Source of the DNA: Microvirga sp. VF16
GTDB taxonomy: Bacteria; Pseudomonadota; Alphaproteobacteria; Rhizobiales; Beijerinckiaceae
Assembly (NCBI RefSeq): GCF_016864375.1
Contig: NZ_CP069356.1
Location: 992,001 to 1,056,000 of the forward strand
DNA: 64,000 nucleotides
Reading direction: 5' to 3'
In this document: positions 27,256 through 35,283 of the stretch, one piece after another
Layout: the number at the start of each line of letters is the position of its first letter
Numbering within the stretch: the stretch's first letter is position 1
The notes under the pieces: model-generated
What the model saw: the letters and a program-made list of their open reading frames with translations, nothing else
Databases searched by the model: none
Told to the model about the DNA's origin: nothing
Translations under genes and position numbers: made by a program

Positions 27256-27945
27256 CTACTCGGGTTTGCCCTTCCGGAGCGTGTTCTCCATCTCGCGCAT
27301 CATCGCCGCCTCGATGTCGTCGAGGTTGACCTTGACGGCTCCGCCATCCGTCTGGGCCTTAGCCCTGGTCACCGGCACCTGCTTAGCCTTGGGCCGGCTG
27401 GCAACCATTGGCGCCTGGGCAGGGACATGGCCATCCAAGGTGTCGATCAGGCTGTCGAGCGCCGCGTCGGACAGCGGGATCTCCGCAACGGCATCGAGCC
27501 CCTTGAGAGCGATGGACTGATTGGTATAGCGCCGATCCGCCGTCACCTCCGGCCCAAACCATTCCAGCGGATGAAAGCCCCTCGCCTCCCCGTCAGACGC
27601 AAACTCCACCGTGACGAGGTGCAGGGCACGGGGCCGGGTGAGCTCGTCGACCAGGGCATGCCCCTCGCCGATCGGCACGGCGGTCCGGGTGTAGTCGACC
27701 TCGCCGGCACAGACATCAAGCAGCGCATGGGCATGGCCCGCTGGGATTTCGCACTGGTCCTCGGTCTCACCATCAGCGCCGACCGTCTTGAGGATCAGCA
27801 GACCTCTGTTCTCTTCGAGGCGGATCCAGGCAGAGCGGTCCCGCTGCTCGGGGAAGAAGCCCTCGACGTGGCGCAGTCCACCCCTCTCGCGCCGGATCAG
27901 GCGGGCGAAGGACGGGGTGAGCAGAAAGCGGCGGCGAACTGTCAT
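27256..27945 (-). CDS. CYTH-like (triphosphate tunnel) domain protein
   Basis: This 229-residue protein starts VRRRFLLTPSFARLIRRERG. Further landmarks are SAWIRLEENRGLLILKTVGA and VTVEFASDGEARGFHPLEWF followed by GPEVTADRRYTNQS, the pattern of CYTH domains. These bind triphosphate or polyphosphate with a metal. The usual N-terminal ExExK is not intact (only RRRF), so catalysis is uncertain. Residues 150-229 form an extra, partly disordered tail. Co-directional with the WGR gene. Confidence 0.65.
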   Translation of the reverse strand: MTVRRRFLLTPSFARLIRRERGGLRHVEGFFPEQRDRSAWIRLEENRGLLILKTVGADGETEDQCEIPAGHAHALLDVCAGEVDYTRTAVPIGEGHALVDELTRPRALHLVTVEFASDGEARGFHPLEWFGPEVTADRRYTNQSIALKGLDAVAEIPLSDAALDSLIDTLDGHVPAQAPMVASRPKAKQVPVTRAKAQTDGGAVKVNLDDIEAAMMREMENTLRKGKPE

Positions 27946-28081
27946 GGCACCCTATCAAGGTGAGGGGTTGTGGACGCCTGCCATTCGTACAGGGCGCTGG
28001 ACCGGAGCGGCAACCCTGATCCCGCACTATGGTTTCCGCTCGCCTCGTCACCCCTGAGAGCAAGGCGCTCACAAACGACAA

Positions 28082-28123
28082 CGCCCTGACAGAGTTAGCC
28101 GTGCGGAGCTCACTGTCAGGGCG
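28082..28123. repeat. perfect 10-bp inverted repeat
   Basis: CGCCCTGACA (28082-28091) and TGTCAGGGCG (28114-28123) flank a 22-bp spacer in the otherwise gene-free stretch 27946-28345. It has no T run, so it is not a standard terminator. It could be a decayed element end or a binding site. Confidence 0.4.
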
Positions 28124-28353
28124 CATTCTGTATGGTGCCGGTTGCAACACCTACCCGCGAATAATACCGCAGCCAGAACAGTGGTTCAACATGTGGCTGT
28201 GCATAAACGGGAATGCCCCGGCAGGAGGCTGAGCACCAGACCTCTCACCAGGGCGCATGCGATGTGTTCCGGTTTCGCGGTGGTTTCGCGGGAATAGATC
28301 ACTTGAGTAATGTCGCACGCACCGTCGAAACGAGATTGTCACTGGTTATTGGG

Positions 28354-28730
28354 TTAGACGCCAGTCGGAATAACAGGCTTTTCCGGTTTTGATCTCTTGG
28401 GTGGCTCTGAAAGTATGAGCTTGGTAAGGACCTCGTAGACGGATTGCGGGCCGCACTCGTTCGTCTGAGCGGCGCACTCTTCGAAGAAGTTCACATACTG
28501 GTCGCACTGGGTTGACGCTGCTGCTTGGGAGCGTCGGCACACTGAGTGTAGGCCTGGCGCAGGACTGGCGGTGGTTCGAACGATTCAAAGACTTCCTGGG
28601 CTTGCGTTCGAGTGAGCTTCTCATGGACAAGTATGAGACTGGCCGGACCCGCGAGGATGACGATCGCTATGAAGCCATTGAAACCCGACGCCATTCTGGT
28701 GATGGACAACCTGCGCCTGCACCATGCCAC
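28354..28730 (-). pseudogene. small exported protein, frameshifted and unknown
   Basis: The first frame has a hydrophobic start (GFNGFIAIVILAGPASLILV) followed by LTRTQAQEVFESFEPPP. After a shift near 28525 the second frame continues AAASTQCDQYVNFFEECAAQ with several Cys. Its upstream end overlaps the IS630 fragment. The two halves look like one small Cys-containing periplasmic protein, but no family is recognised and it may be chance. Confidence 0.3.
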
Positions 28731-28961
28731 GACAGTCAGTGAGCTTCTCGCCCGTGCCGCGATCGGGCGGGTGTACTTGCCGCGCTATTCGCCCGAGTTC
28801 AACCCAGTCGAGCACCCCTGGTCCAAAATGAAAGAGCGGCTCGAGGCCAAAGCCGCCCGCAGCCTCGAAACCCTGGAAGCAGAACTTAAACCAGCCTTCG
28901 ATACCATCACCGCAGAGGATGCTCGAGCTGGTTCAGGCACGCCGGCTATGCTCTACACTGA
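28669..28961 (+). pseudogene. IS630-family transposase C-terminal fragment
   Basis: LKPDAILVMDNLRLHHATT has the second catalytic D, and YLPRYSPEFNPVEHPWSKMK the catalytic E. Then comes LETLEAELKPAFDTITAEDA. A 1-bp shift near 28931 separates the final GWFRHAGYAL-H-stop, which is intact in the relic at 12354. The N-terminal half is absent. The extra frame to 29118 is not transposase sequence. Confidence 0.7.
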
Positions 28962-29116
28962 TCCGCAATTCGCTTTGGAAGTCGACATCGAACTGCGGAA
29001 GCTCACTTACATGCCACCTGAGCATGCCCACTTGAGAGCCAGCCGGAAGCTTGACGCTATCGAGCGTTCGCCGCATAAGGCCCCGCCTCTGGTCAGTTCC
29101 TGTGGAACGACCATTT

Positions 29117-29193
29117 AGGAGTGTAGCTCAATCGGCTAGAGCACCGGTCTCCAAAACCGGGGGTTGGGGGTTCGAGTCCCTCCACTCCTGCCA
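29117..29193 (+). tRNA. tRNA-Trp (CCA anticodon), second copy
   Basis: It matches the copy at 8574 except for T at 29164 in the variable loop, and the encoded CCA is at 29191-29193. Sequence similarity between the two copies ends at the tRNA boundaries. Bacteria usually have a single tRNA-Trp gene. Confidence 0.95.
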
Positions 29194-29316
29194 GCACCCC
29201 TACCCTGATCACTTCCTGGCATCTTCGGACAGGGGCTCAACAACGTCTGGCGCCCGCAACGACGTGATTCAAAGACAACTGGCCGGCACCTCGTCCTAGC
29301 TCTCACGTCCTGGGCA

Positions 29317-29904
29317 TCATTGCTTTCGCGTGATCGATGCGCGCCCGCTGGTGACATCCGTGATCATCCGGATGATGTGCTCAGTGTTCTCCTCAGGCAG
29401 ATCCGCGGTGATGGTCACGCCTGCTTCGGTAAAGCTCTCATGACGGATCTGAACCCCTGAAGCGCTGGAAAGCCGTGCCCTCACCAGCGCAAGGTCAGAA
29501 AACAGGACAAAGATACTTGCTTCCTGAACCGGTACTATCTTAACGCGAGGAGCGACGCGCAGACAGGCTGCTGCGGTCCCGCCATAGGCCCGCGCCAGTC
29601 CACCGCTGCCCAGCAGGACACCGCCAAACCAACGCGTCACGACCACAGCAACATGGTCGAGCTCGAGCCGGTCGATAGCCTGGAGGATCGGCTTACCGGC
29701 GGTGCCACCGGGTTCGCCATCGTCACTGAACCGGTAGGTCTGACCCGTCCGCCAGGCCCAGCAATTGTGATTGGCGTTCGGATCGGAATGGTCCGCAATG
29801 AACCTCTTGGCCTCCTGCTCGTTCGCAAGCGGGCCGGCTACGGCGATGAACCGGCTCTTCTTGATCACCTGCTCGAGCGATGTGGTTTGGTCCAGCGTGA
29901 ACAT
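29317..29904 (-). CDS. IMPACT family protein (YigZ-like)
   Basis: This 195-residue protein carries the UPF0029/IMPACT N-terminal domain: KKSRFIAVAGPLANEQEAK, CWAWRTGQTYRFSDDGEPGG, TAGKPILQAID and VVVTRWFGGVLLGSGGLARA. The C-terminal domain (residues 130-195) fits the YigZ DUF1949 region. YigZ-like proteins may bind nucleic acid or ribosomes, but the bacterial function is unsettled. It faces away from the tRNA-Trp gene. Confidence 0.9.
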   Translation of the reverse strand: MFTLDQTTSLEQVIKKSRFIAVAGPLANEQEAKRFIADHSDPNANHNCWAWRTGQTYRFSDDGEPGGTAGKPILQAIDRLELDHVAVVVTRWFGGVLLGSGGLARAYGGTAAACLRVAPRVKIVPVQEASIFVLFSDLALVRARLSSASGVQIRHESFTEAGVTITADLPEENTEHIIRMITDVTSGRASITRKQ

Positions 29905-30047
29905 AGGCCCGCCTTACACCTATCGTGCTGGTCAGGTAAGGGGCTTGAACAAGACTTGCTGATCTTGCGCTGCCCTCAGTCATTACCCGCTTCAGGTTCT
30001 GTCAATGCCGACGAGTGGTCTCCTTCGCCCAGCGTATGTCTGTTTGA

Positions 30048-30392
30048 TCAGGCGGCGGCCGTGATCACGATCTCGACCAGAGTATCTTCGCCTAGATCAG
30101 CGACGCCTACAGTGGCCCGTGCAGGAAAACTCTCCGGCGAGAGCCATCGCTTCCAGGCCGCATCCATCTCGGCTTTTCGGTTGAGATCCGTCAGGAAGAT
30201 GGTTGCAGATAGCAGACGGGTTTTGTCCGTGCCGGCCGTCCTGAGATACTCGTCGAACTTGGCAAGGATCTGTGCCGTCTGCCCCTCGAGTCCAACCGAC
30301 ATATCGTCAGCGACCGTCCCGCCGACGAAGACAAGTCCGTTGTGCACGACGACGCGATGCATGATGGGCGTTTGAATATGCCGCTCAGTCAC
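30048..30392 (-). CDS. RidA family protein (reactive imine/enamine deaminase)
   Basis: This 114-residue protein has the YjgF/RidA fold pattern: HNGLVFVGGTVADD, QTAQILAKFDEYLRTAGTDK, FLTDLNRKAEMDAAW, and FPARATVGVADLGEDTLVEI with the arginine that binds the substrate carboxylate. RidA proteins hydrolyse reactive imines. It is the last gene of the amine-dehydrogenase cluster, where flavoenzymes would release imines, so a dedicated role is likely. Confidence 0.9.
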   Translation of the reverse strand: MTERHIQTPIMHRVVVHNGLVFVGGTVADDMSVGLEGQTAQILAKFDEYLRTAGTDKTRLLSATIFLTDLNRKAEMDAAWKRWLSPESFPARATVGVADLGEDTLVEIVITAAA

Positions 30393-30407
30393 TTGGTTTT
30401 TCCTTGG

Positions 30408-31919
30408 TTAGTTGACCTTCGAATGATGTGTGTCGGCGAGGTCGGCCAAAACCGCAACTTTGGCCGCGTCCGACTGCGGCAGTGAAGCCAGTTCGCGCAG
30501 CCTCAGTGGCTTGATTGGGAAACGCAGCCGGTAATAGCCGACCTTGTCAGGGCTCACGCCGCGTTCGTCTGCAATCAGTTCTGTGACCGTTAGTCCGCAG
30601 AGCCGGCCCTGGCACGGTCCCATGCCGGAGCGCAGGAACACCTTCATCTGGTTCGGGCCGATCGCGCCCGCGCTCACCGATGCCCGGATCTGGGCGGCGG
30701 AGATTTCCTCGCAGCGGCAGACAATGGTCTCAGGGTTCTGCGGCACCCGGAACGCCTTGGAAGGCCGGTAGAGGGCATCAAGGAACTCCCGGCCTCGTGT
30801 GACTTTCGTGAGCTGGACTTTGAGCGAGGACGCATGCCGATCGCGATCCTCACTGCCGATCAAGCCAAGCCGGGCCGCGCACCCGAGCCCTGCCAGCTTG
30901 CCCTGAAGGGCCGCCGCTTCAGCACCGCGAATTCCCGCTCCATCCCCCGCGATCGCAATGCCGGGAACGGAGGTTTCGTACCATTCTTCGACCTGTGGCC
31001 GGAAAGCGAGCTGCGTCTCGTCCCACACATGCTTGCAGCCGGCCGCATTGGAGAAATTGATATTGGGAGCCACACCCTGATGAAGCAGGAGAAGGTCCGC
31101 CGGCATGCGATGCTCCTGCCCGCCCGCCGTCCACACGACGTCCTTCAGTTCTCCCTGCCCTTCGGCTGACAAGGCCGAGACCCACCGCACCACCTTCGTA
31201 CGGCGCTGCACCGTGCGCAGGAGCCGCAGTCCCTTGCTGACATAGGGTGAGGTCAGGAAGGCCGGCATATGGCGCAAGGCTTTCAGCCAGTTGCTTCTGG
31301 GGGTTGTGTCGAGAACCGCGGTGACTGTCGCGCCAGCCTCGATCAACTGAGCGGCCAGGAGATAGAGAAGCGGTCCCGTCCCGGCGATGACCACCCTCCC
31401 CTCCGGAATGAGGCCAGATGTCTTCAGCGCGATCTGGGCGGCGCCCGCCGTCATGACACCGGGCAGCGTCCATCCAGGTATCGGAAAGGGCCGTTCAAGC
31501 GCACCCGTTGCAAGCACAACCTGCCTTGCGCGGATCAGGCGCGCCGTTCCACTGGCTGAGACTCCGACTTCGTGGCCGATAAACCGGCCTCCTTCATCGT
31601 TTGCTGGCCCAATGCTCCACGCTGTCGTTGCGGGAGCATACTGAGCTGCCGAGCGAAGGAGTGTCTCGGCAATCTCCCGGCCCTTCCAGTAGTCCTCTCC
31701 GAGGCGCTGACGATCTGCCGTCTCCGCAAGGAGAATGGACCGGTAGATTTGGCCGCCAGGCGTCTGGTTCTCGTCGACGAGAAGCGTGCGCGCTCCATGG
31801 GTCGAAGTCGTTGTTGCTGCGGACAGTCCGGCAGGCCCAGCACCGATGACGATAACGTCATAGGCATCGGCGAGATCCTTGACCGTATGGGCCGCTTTGC
31901 CCTCTATGGTGCATGTCAT
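30408..31919 (-). CDS. FAD-dependent amine dehydrogenase alpha subunit with [2Fe-2S] domain (opine oxidase A type)
   Basis: The 503-residue subunit has an FAD site at residues 18-45 (YDVIVIGAGPAGLSAATTTS) and a second dinucleotide site near 190 (GRVVIAGTGPLLYLLAAQL). A C-terminal BFD-like region has Cys ligands in IVCRCEEI and GMGPCQGRLCG. This arrangement is shared by opine oxidase OoxA, HcnB of cyanide synthase and D-hydroxyproline dehydrogenase alpha subunits. The start at 31919 overlaps the stop of the small [2Fe-2S] subunit (ATGA). An ABC binding protein and LysR regulator nearby favour an opine or amino-acid substrate over cyanide formation. Confidence 0.85.
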   Translation of the reverse strand: MTCTIEGKAAHTVKDLADAYDVIVIGAGPAGLSAATTTSTHGARTLLVDENQTPGGQIYRSILLAETADRQRLGEDYWKGREIAETLLRSAAQYAPATTAWSIGPANDEGGRFIGHEVGVSASGTARLIRARQVVLATGALERPFPIPGWTLPGVMTAGAAQIALKTSGLIPEGRVVIAGTGPLLYLLAAQLIEAGATVTAVLDTTPRSNWLKALRHMPAFLTSPYVSKGLRLLRTVQRRTKVVRWVSALSAEGQGELKDVVWTAGGQEHRMPADLLLLHQGVAPNINFSNAAGCKHVWDETQLAFRPQVEEWYETSVPGIAIAGDGAGIRGAEAAALQGKLAGLGCAARLGLIGSEDRDRHASSLKVQLTKVTRGREFLDALYRPSKAFRVPQNPETIVCRCEEISAAQIRASVSAGAIGPNQMKVFLRSGMGPCQGRLCGLTVTELIADERGVSPDKVGYYRLRFPIKPLRLRELASLPQSDAAKVAVLADLADTHHSKVN

Positions 31920-32224
31920 GGCGCCGGCTCCGCTGACAGGACATGCGGACCCTTCTGGGTTTCGACCTTCATTCCTTCTTGCACTGGGACAAGGCACCCC
32001 TGCCGGTTGCCCACGCCATCGATCCTGACCAGACATTCGAAGCACACGCCCATCATGCAATAGGGGCCTCGCGGTACGCCTGAAACGGGGGTCGTGCGGC
32101 AGGAGCGGATGCCCGCTGCAAGGAGTGCGGCAGCGACGCTGTCCCCCGCCGATGCGTTGATCGGAATTCCATCGAAAGTGAAAGTAACCTGATCGCCGCT
32201 GCGATCAGGCGCACGCCGGAACAT
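31916..32224 (-). CDS. small [2Fe-2S] ferredoxin-like subunit
   Basis: This 102-residue protein has a plant-type ferredoxin-like cluster region: GIRSCRTTPVSGVPRGPYC followed by MMGVCFECLVRIDG, and a later C in RQGCLVPV. It corresponds to HcnA and to the gamma subunit of opine and hydroxyproline dehydrogenases, passing electrons between the two flavin subunits. ATG 32224 follows AGGAGG. It overlaps the genes on both sides, so the three subunits should be made together. Confidence 0.87.
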   Translation of the reverse strand: MFRRAPDRSGDQVTFTFDGIPINASAGDSVAAALLAAGIRSCRTTPVSGVPRGPYCMMGVCFECLVRIDGVGNRQGCLVPVQEGMKVETQKGPHVLSAEPAP

Positions 32225-33347
32225 GAAACCTCCTGGTTCCGAAGACCGAAATCTCATCCGGGATCACTCCGGCAGCAATCGCCTGCGCCAGATTGTAAGC
32301 GTGTTGGGGAGCCAGGGTGACGCCTGAATGAGCCATTGCGACGAAGGCGCCGGGATGGGATCGGGACTGTTCGTAGACAGGGCAGCCGTCCAGCGTCATG
32401 ACCCTAAGCGCCGACCACGTTCTGACGACATTCAGGTCTGCCAGCAGCGGGAACATCCTGATGGCTCGATCGGCCATGACGGACGAGATTGCGTGATCGA
32501 TCGTGAGACTTGCACTATCCGCTTCCTCACTGTCGCCGATCATGACACCGCCCTCATCGGTTTGGCGGACCGTAACGATGGGATGGCGCAAAAAGGGAGA
32601 GGCCTTCTCGGTGACGATGATCTGCCCTCGGCTCGGCTTCATTGGGGCGTCGAGCCCTACTATGGGAGCCAACCGGGCGTTGCCGATCCCGGCCGCAAGA
32701 ACGACCTTCGGTGCGCTGATCTCGCCCCACGCTCCCTTCAGCACGAAGCCCCCGGCCTGAGGCTCGATCGTGTCAACCGCATGATCCGCCCGATAGTCGA
32801 TGTCCCCGATCTTGAACGCGGCATGCAAAGCCCGGAAGAGCCGGAGCGAGTTCACGTGCCCGTCCAGAGGACAGTAGATCGCTCCACTCACGTCAGGGCC
32901 GATCGCAGGGAGCAGCGCCTTCGCTTGCCCATGATCGAGCACGTCGTAGGGATGTGCCACCGCGCCGGGCTGGTTGTGCAGTCTCCTCAGCGCATCGACA
33001 TTGGCCTGCAGTTCCCGGTCGGAAAGACAAAGGGTGAAGCCGCCAGGCTGATCAAGGCCGACATCAATTCCGGTATCGGACTTGAGATCCGACGCCAGCT
33101 GAGGCCAAGCCGCGGCCGCAGCCTTCGTCCAGGCGGTGTAGGCGGGGAACCCGAGGCCCTTCCCCTGCACCCAGATCAGGGCGAAGTTTGCTCGGGACGC
33201 GCGCAGCGCAATGTCGCCCTCATCCAACACGCAAACGCGCAATCCCTGCCGTGCCAGACCCCAGGTCAGGCACGCACCCATGAGACCGCCGCCGACAACG
33301 ATGATGTCGGGCTCCGCGTGTATTCGACTGACTGCCATTCCTGTCAT
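32205..33347 (-). CDS. FAD-dependent amine oxidase beta subunit (DAO family, opine oxidase B type)
   Basis: This 380-residue member of the D-amino-acid oxidase family has an N-terminal FAD motif (DIIVVGGGLMGACLTWGLAR). Other landmarks are CVLDEGDIALRASRANFALI and the C-terminal GCPVYEQ, then GAFVAMAHSGVTLAPQHAYN. Sarcosine, opine and hydroxyproline dehydrogenase beta subunits share this form. It catalyses oxidation at the substrate C-N bond. Its end overlaps the [2Fe-2S] subunit start by 20 bp. Confidence 0.87.
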   Translation of the reverse strand: MTGMAVSRIHAEPDIIVVGGGLMGACLTWGLARQGLRVCVLDEGDIALRASRANFALIWVQGKGLGFPAYTAWTKAAAAAWPQLASDLKSDTGIDVGLDQPGGFTLCLSDRELQANVDALRRLHNQPGAVAHPYDVLDHGQAKALLPAIGPDVSGAIYCPLDGHVNSLRLFRALHAAFKIGDIDYRADHAVDTIEPQAGGFVLKGAWGEISAPKVVLAAGIGNARLAPIVGLDAPMKPSRGQIIVTEKASPFLRHPIVTVRQTDEGGVMIGDSEEADSASLTIDHAISSVMADRAIRMFPLLADLNVVRTWSALRVMTLDGCPVYEQSRSHPGAFVAMAHSGVTLAPQHAYNLAQAIAAGVIPDEISVFGTRRFHVPACA

Positions 33348-33355
33348 CCGAAAAT

Positions 33356-33377
33356 GCGGGGCGCGCGAGCGCCCCGC
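33356..33377 (-). terminator. intercistronic hairpin between binding protein and oxidase genes
   Basis: A 9-bp GC stem (GCGGGGCGC/GCGCCCCGC) lies between the binding-protein stop and the oxidase start, followed on the minus strand by ATTTT. It could partly terminate or protect the upstream mRNA so that the binding protein is made in excess. Confidence 0.65.
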
Positions 33378-33392
33378 TGGGCATGATGCGCC

Positions 33393-34238
33393 TCAGCCTT
33401 GAGGCGTGATGTTCGTCTTGAACCACTTCATCGAGAGCTTCTGGATTGTGCCATCCTTGATGGCGCCCTGAATCGCCTCGTCGAAGGCCTTCTTGAGATC
33501 GCCCTCGTCCTTGCGCAGGCCCACGGCGATACCAGCACCGAGAAGACCACCCGTCAGGGATGGACCCGCAACGGCATAGTCCTTGAAGTCGGGCTTCTCG
33601 AGGGTGCCAATCACCTGGGCGGCACCGGCGAAGACGGCATCGATGCGGCCGGCTGCGAGATCGAGGTCGTGCTGCTCCGTGGTCTTGTATTCCCGGATCT
33701 CGGCCGTGCCCTTCAGGTACTTGTCGGCGAAGTTGGCCTGGATGGTCGAGGTCTGGACGCCGATGGACTTGCCCTTCAGGAGCGGCTTGAGATCCTCGAT
33801 GGCCTTCTCGGCAGCCGCCTGCTGGGTCGAGAGGTTGAACGCTTGGCCGGTGCCCGGGAGCTTGGCCAACGGCGAGTTCTTTGCCGTCAGGAAAACGCTT
33901 GGTGTGTCTGCGTACGGAATGGAGAAGTTGATCACCTCCTTACGCTTATCGGTGATCGTCATGCCGGCCATGATGGCGTCGTACTTCTTGGCCTGAAGCG
34001 CCGGGATGATGCCGTCCCAGTCCTGGGCGACGATCTCGCACTTCACCTTCATGCGGCCGCACAGGTCGTTGGCGAGATCGATCTCGAAGCCTTCCAGCTT
34101 GCCGCCCGCGCCCGTGAAGTTCCACGGGGCATAGGCGCCTTCCGTGGCGATCTTGACGGTCTTCTCCTGTGCCGCCGCTCCGCTCGCGGTCACTAGAATG
34201 CTGAGAGCAGCAGCCCCCAAGACTCCCAAGGTGTTCAT
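33393..34238 (-). CDS. amino-acid/opine-type ABC transporter substrate-binding protein
   Basis: The signal peptide (LGVLGAAALSILVTASGAAA) gives a periplasmic protein of the SBP family 3. Typical motifs are KIATEGAYAPWNFTGAGGKL, EGFEIDLANDLCGRMKVKCE, WDGIIPALQAKKYDAIMAGM and TITDKRKEVINFSIPY. The YAPWNF/GFEIDL pattern is shared with octopine, nopaline and lysine-arginine-ornithine binders. No permease or ATPase genes lie nearby, so it must use partners encoded elsewhere. It is the first gene of the operon, divergent from the LysR gene. Confidence 0.88.
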   Translation of the reverse strand: MNTLGVLGAAALSILVTASGAAAQEKTVKIATEGAYAPWNFTGAGGKLEGFEIDLANDLCGRMKVKCEIVAQDWDGIIPALQAKKYDAIMAGMTITDKRKEVINFSIPYADTPSVFLTAKNSPLAKLPGTGQAFNLSTQQAAAEKAIEDLKPLLKGKSIGVQTSTIQANFADKYLKGTAEIREYKTTEQHDLDLAAGRIDAVFAGAAQVIGTLEKPDFKDYAVAGPSLTGGLLGAGIAVGLRKDEGDLKKAFDEAIQGAIKDGTIQKLSMKWFKTNITPQG

Positions 34239-34329
34239 CGTCTTTGTTCCTCAACTGGCTTTGAGACCATCAGCCGGTCTGTTCGAGTCGATCTCTGATG
34301 CTCCAACGGACACAATGATCGGGGCCTTT

Positions 34330-34379
34330 GCATAACGTCAAATCAGATTTATTCATCTCAGTATGTCTTGATGTTATGC
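34330..34379. promoter_or_regulatory. inverted repeat in the divergent promoter, likely LysR site
   Basis: GCATAACGTCAA (34330-34341) and TTGATGTTATGC (34368-34379) match as inverted repeats in 11 of 12 positions with a 26-bp spacer. The site ends 13 bp before the LysR start. Half-sites this far apart suit LysR tetramer binding, but assignment is inference. Confidence 0.5.
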
Positions 34380-34392
34380 TAGGCCACCGCCG

Positions 34393-35283
34393 ATGGATAT
34401 CACTGCTCGTCAAATCGAAGCCTTCCGCATGGTGATGCTCACGGGCAGTATCACCAGCGCATCCGAGGCTCTGTTCGTGACCCAGCCGGCGATCAGTCGG
34501 CTCATCCAGAGCCTTGAGGGTGTAACGGGGCTTACGCTGTTCGAGCGGCGCGGAAACCATGTCGTTCCCACGGCTGAAGCGACAGCCCTCCTTGTGGAAG
34601 TCGAGCGGTCGTTTGTCGGCCTCTCGCGGATCGGAGCCTTCGCTCAGGCGCTCCGCGACCAGACGGCTGGTTCGCTGCGGATTGCAGCGATGCCAGCACT
34701 TGCTGGGAGCGTCTTGACCCGGTTTGTGGCCCAGTTTTCCACCCGCAGGCCGGGCGTCCATATCTCGATCAGCGGAGTACCGTCTCACCTCGTCATCGAC
34801 GCGGTCGCAAGTGGTCAGGCTGATTTCGGGTACGCGGATGGACCGCTTGACCGGGTCGGGATGGAACCCGAGGCTATCCCCGTGGCAGCGGTAGCAATTA
34901 TGCCAAAGGATCACCCTCTGGCGCGGCATGAGTCTATTACGCCAGCCGACTTTGAGGGGGAGCGCTTCGTCGGGATCGGACGGGGCACCCTCTTTCGATC
35001 CAGGATCGACACGGCTCTTGCAGGGATCCCACGAACAATCTCGCTCGAAACGCCTTTATCCCACATTGCCTGTCTTCTTGTGGCCGAGGGTGGCGGCATC
35101 AGCCTCGTGGATCCCTATTCGGCAGCGGAGTTTTTCGACAAGGGCATCGTCGCGAAGCCATTCACCCCTTTCATTGACGCCGGGTTTGTTGCCCTGCGCT
35201 CGCCTCAGCACTCAGCTTCGGCATTGGCTACAACCTTCATGCACGGATTTCGACAGTATATTGGCAGTTGGACGCCGGCATGA
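34393..35283 (+). CDS. LysR family transcriptional regulator (OccR/NocR type)
   Basis: The 296-residue regulator has a winged helix at residues 4-62 (ARQIEAFRMVMLTGSITSAS, VTQPAISRLIQSLE, LTLFERRGNHVVPT). The effector domain follows (LRIAAMPALAGSVLTRFVAQ; IMPKDHPLARHESI). The N-terminus resembles OccR/NocR-type opine regulators. It is divergent from the binding protein and amine-dehydrogenase genes and probably activates them with the substrate as co-inducer. Confidence 0.9.
   Translation: MDITARQIEAFRMVMLTGSITSASEALFVTQPAISRLIQSLEGVTGLTLFERRGNHVVPTAEATALLVEVERSFVGLSRIGAFAQALRDQTAGSLRIAAMPALAGSVLTRFVAQFSTRRPGVHISISGVPSHLVIDAVASGQADFGYADGPLDRVGMEPEAIPVAAVAIMPKDHPLARHESITPADFEGERFVGIGRGTLFRSRIDTALAGIPRTISLETPLSHIACLLVAEGGGISLVDPYSAAEFFDKGIVAKPFTPFIDAGFVALRSPQHSASALATTFMHGFRQYIGSWTPA

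Noticed and set aside
30408..32224. Hydrogen cyanide synthase (hcnABC)
   Set aside because: Subunit architecture is the same, but the binding protein, LysR regulator and RidA neighbours fit amine or opine oxidation better. Function is left open.
32328..33386. Plus-strand frame of 352 residues
   Set aside because: It is antisense to the DAO-family subunit and lacks any domain.
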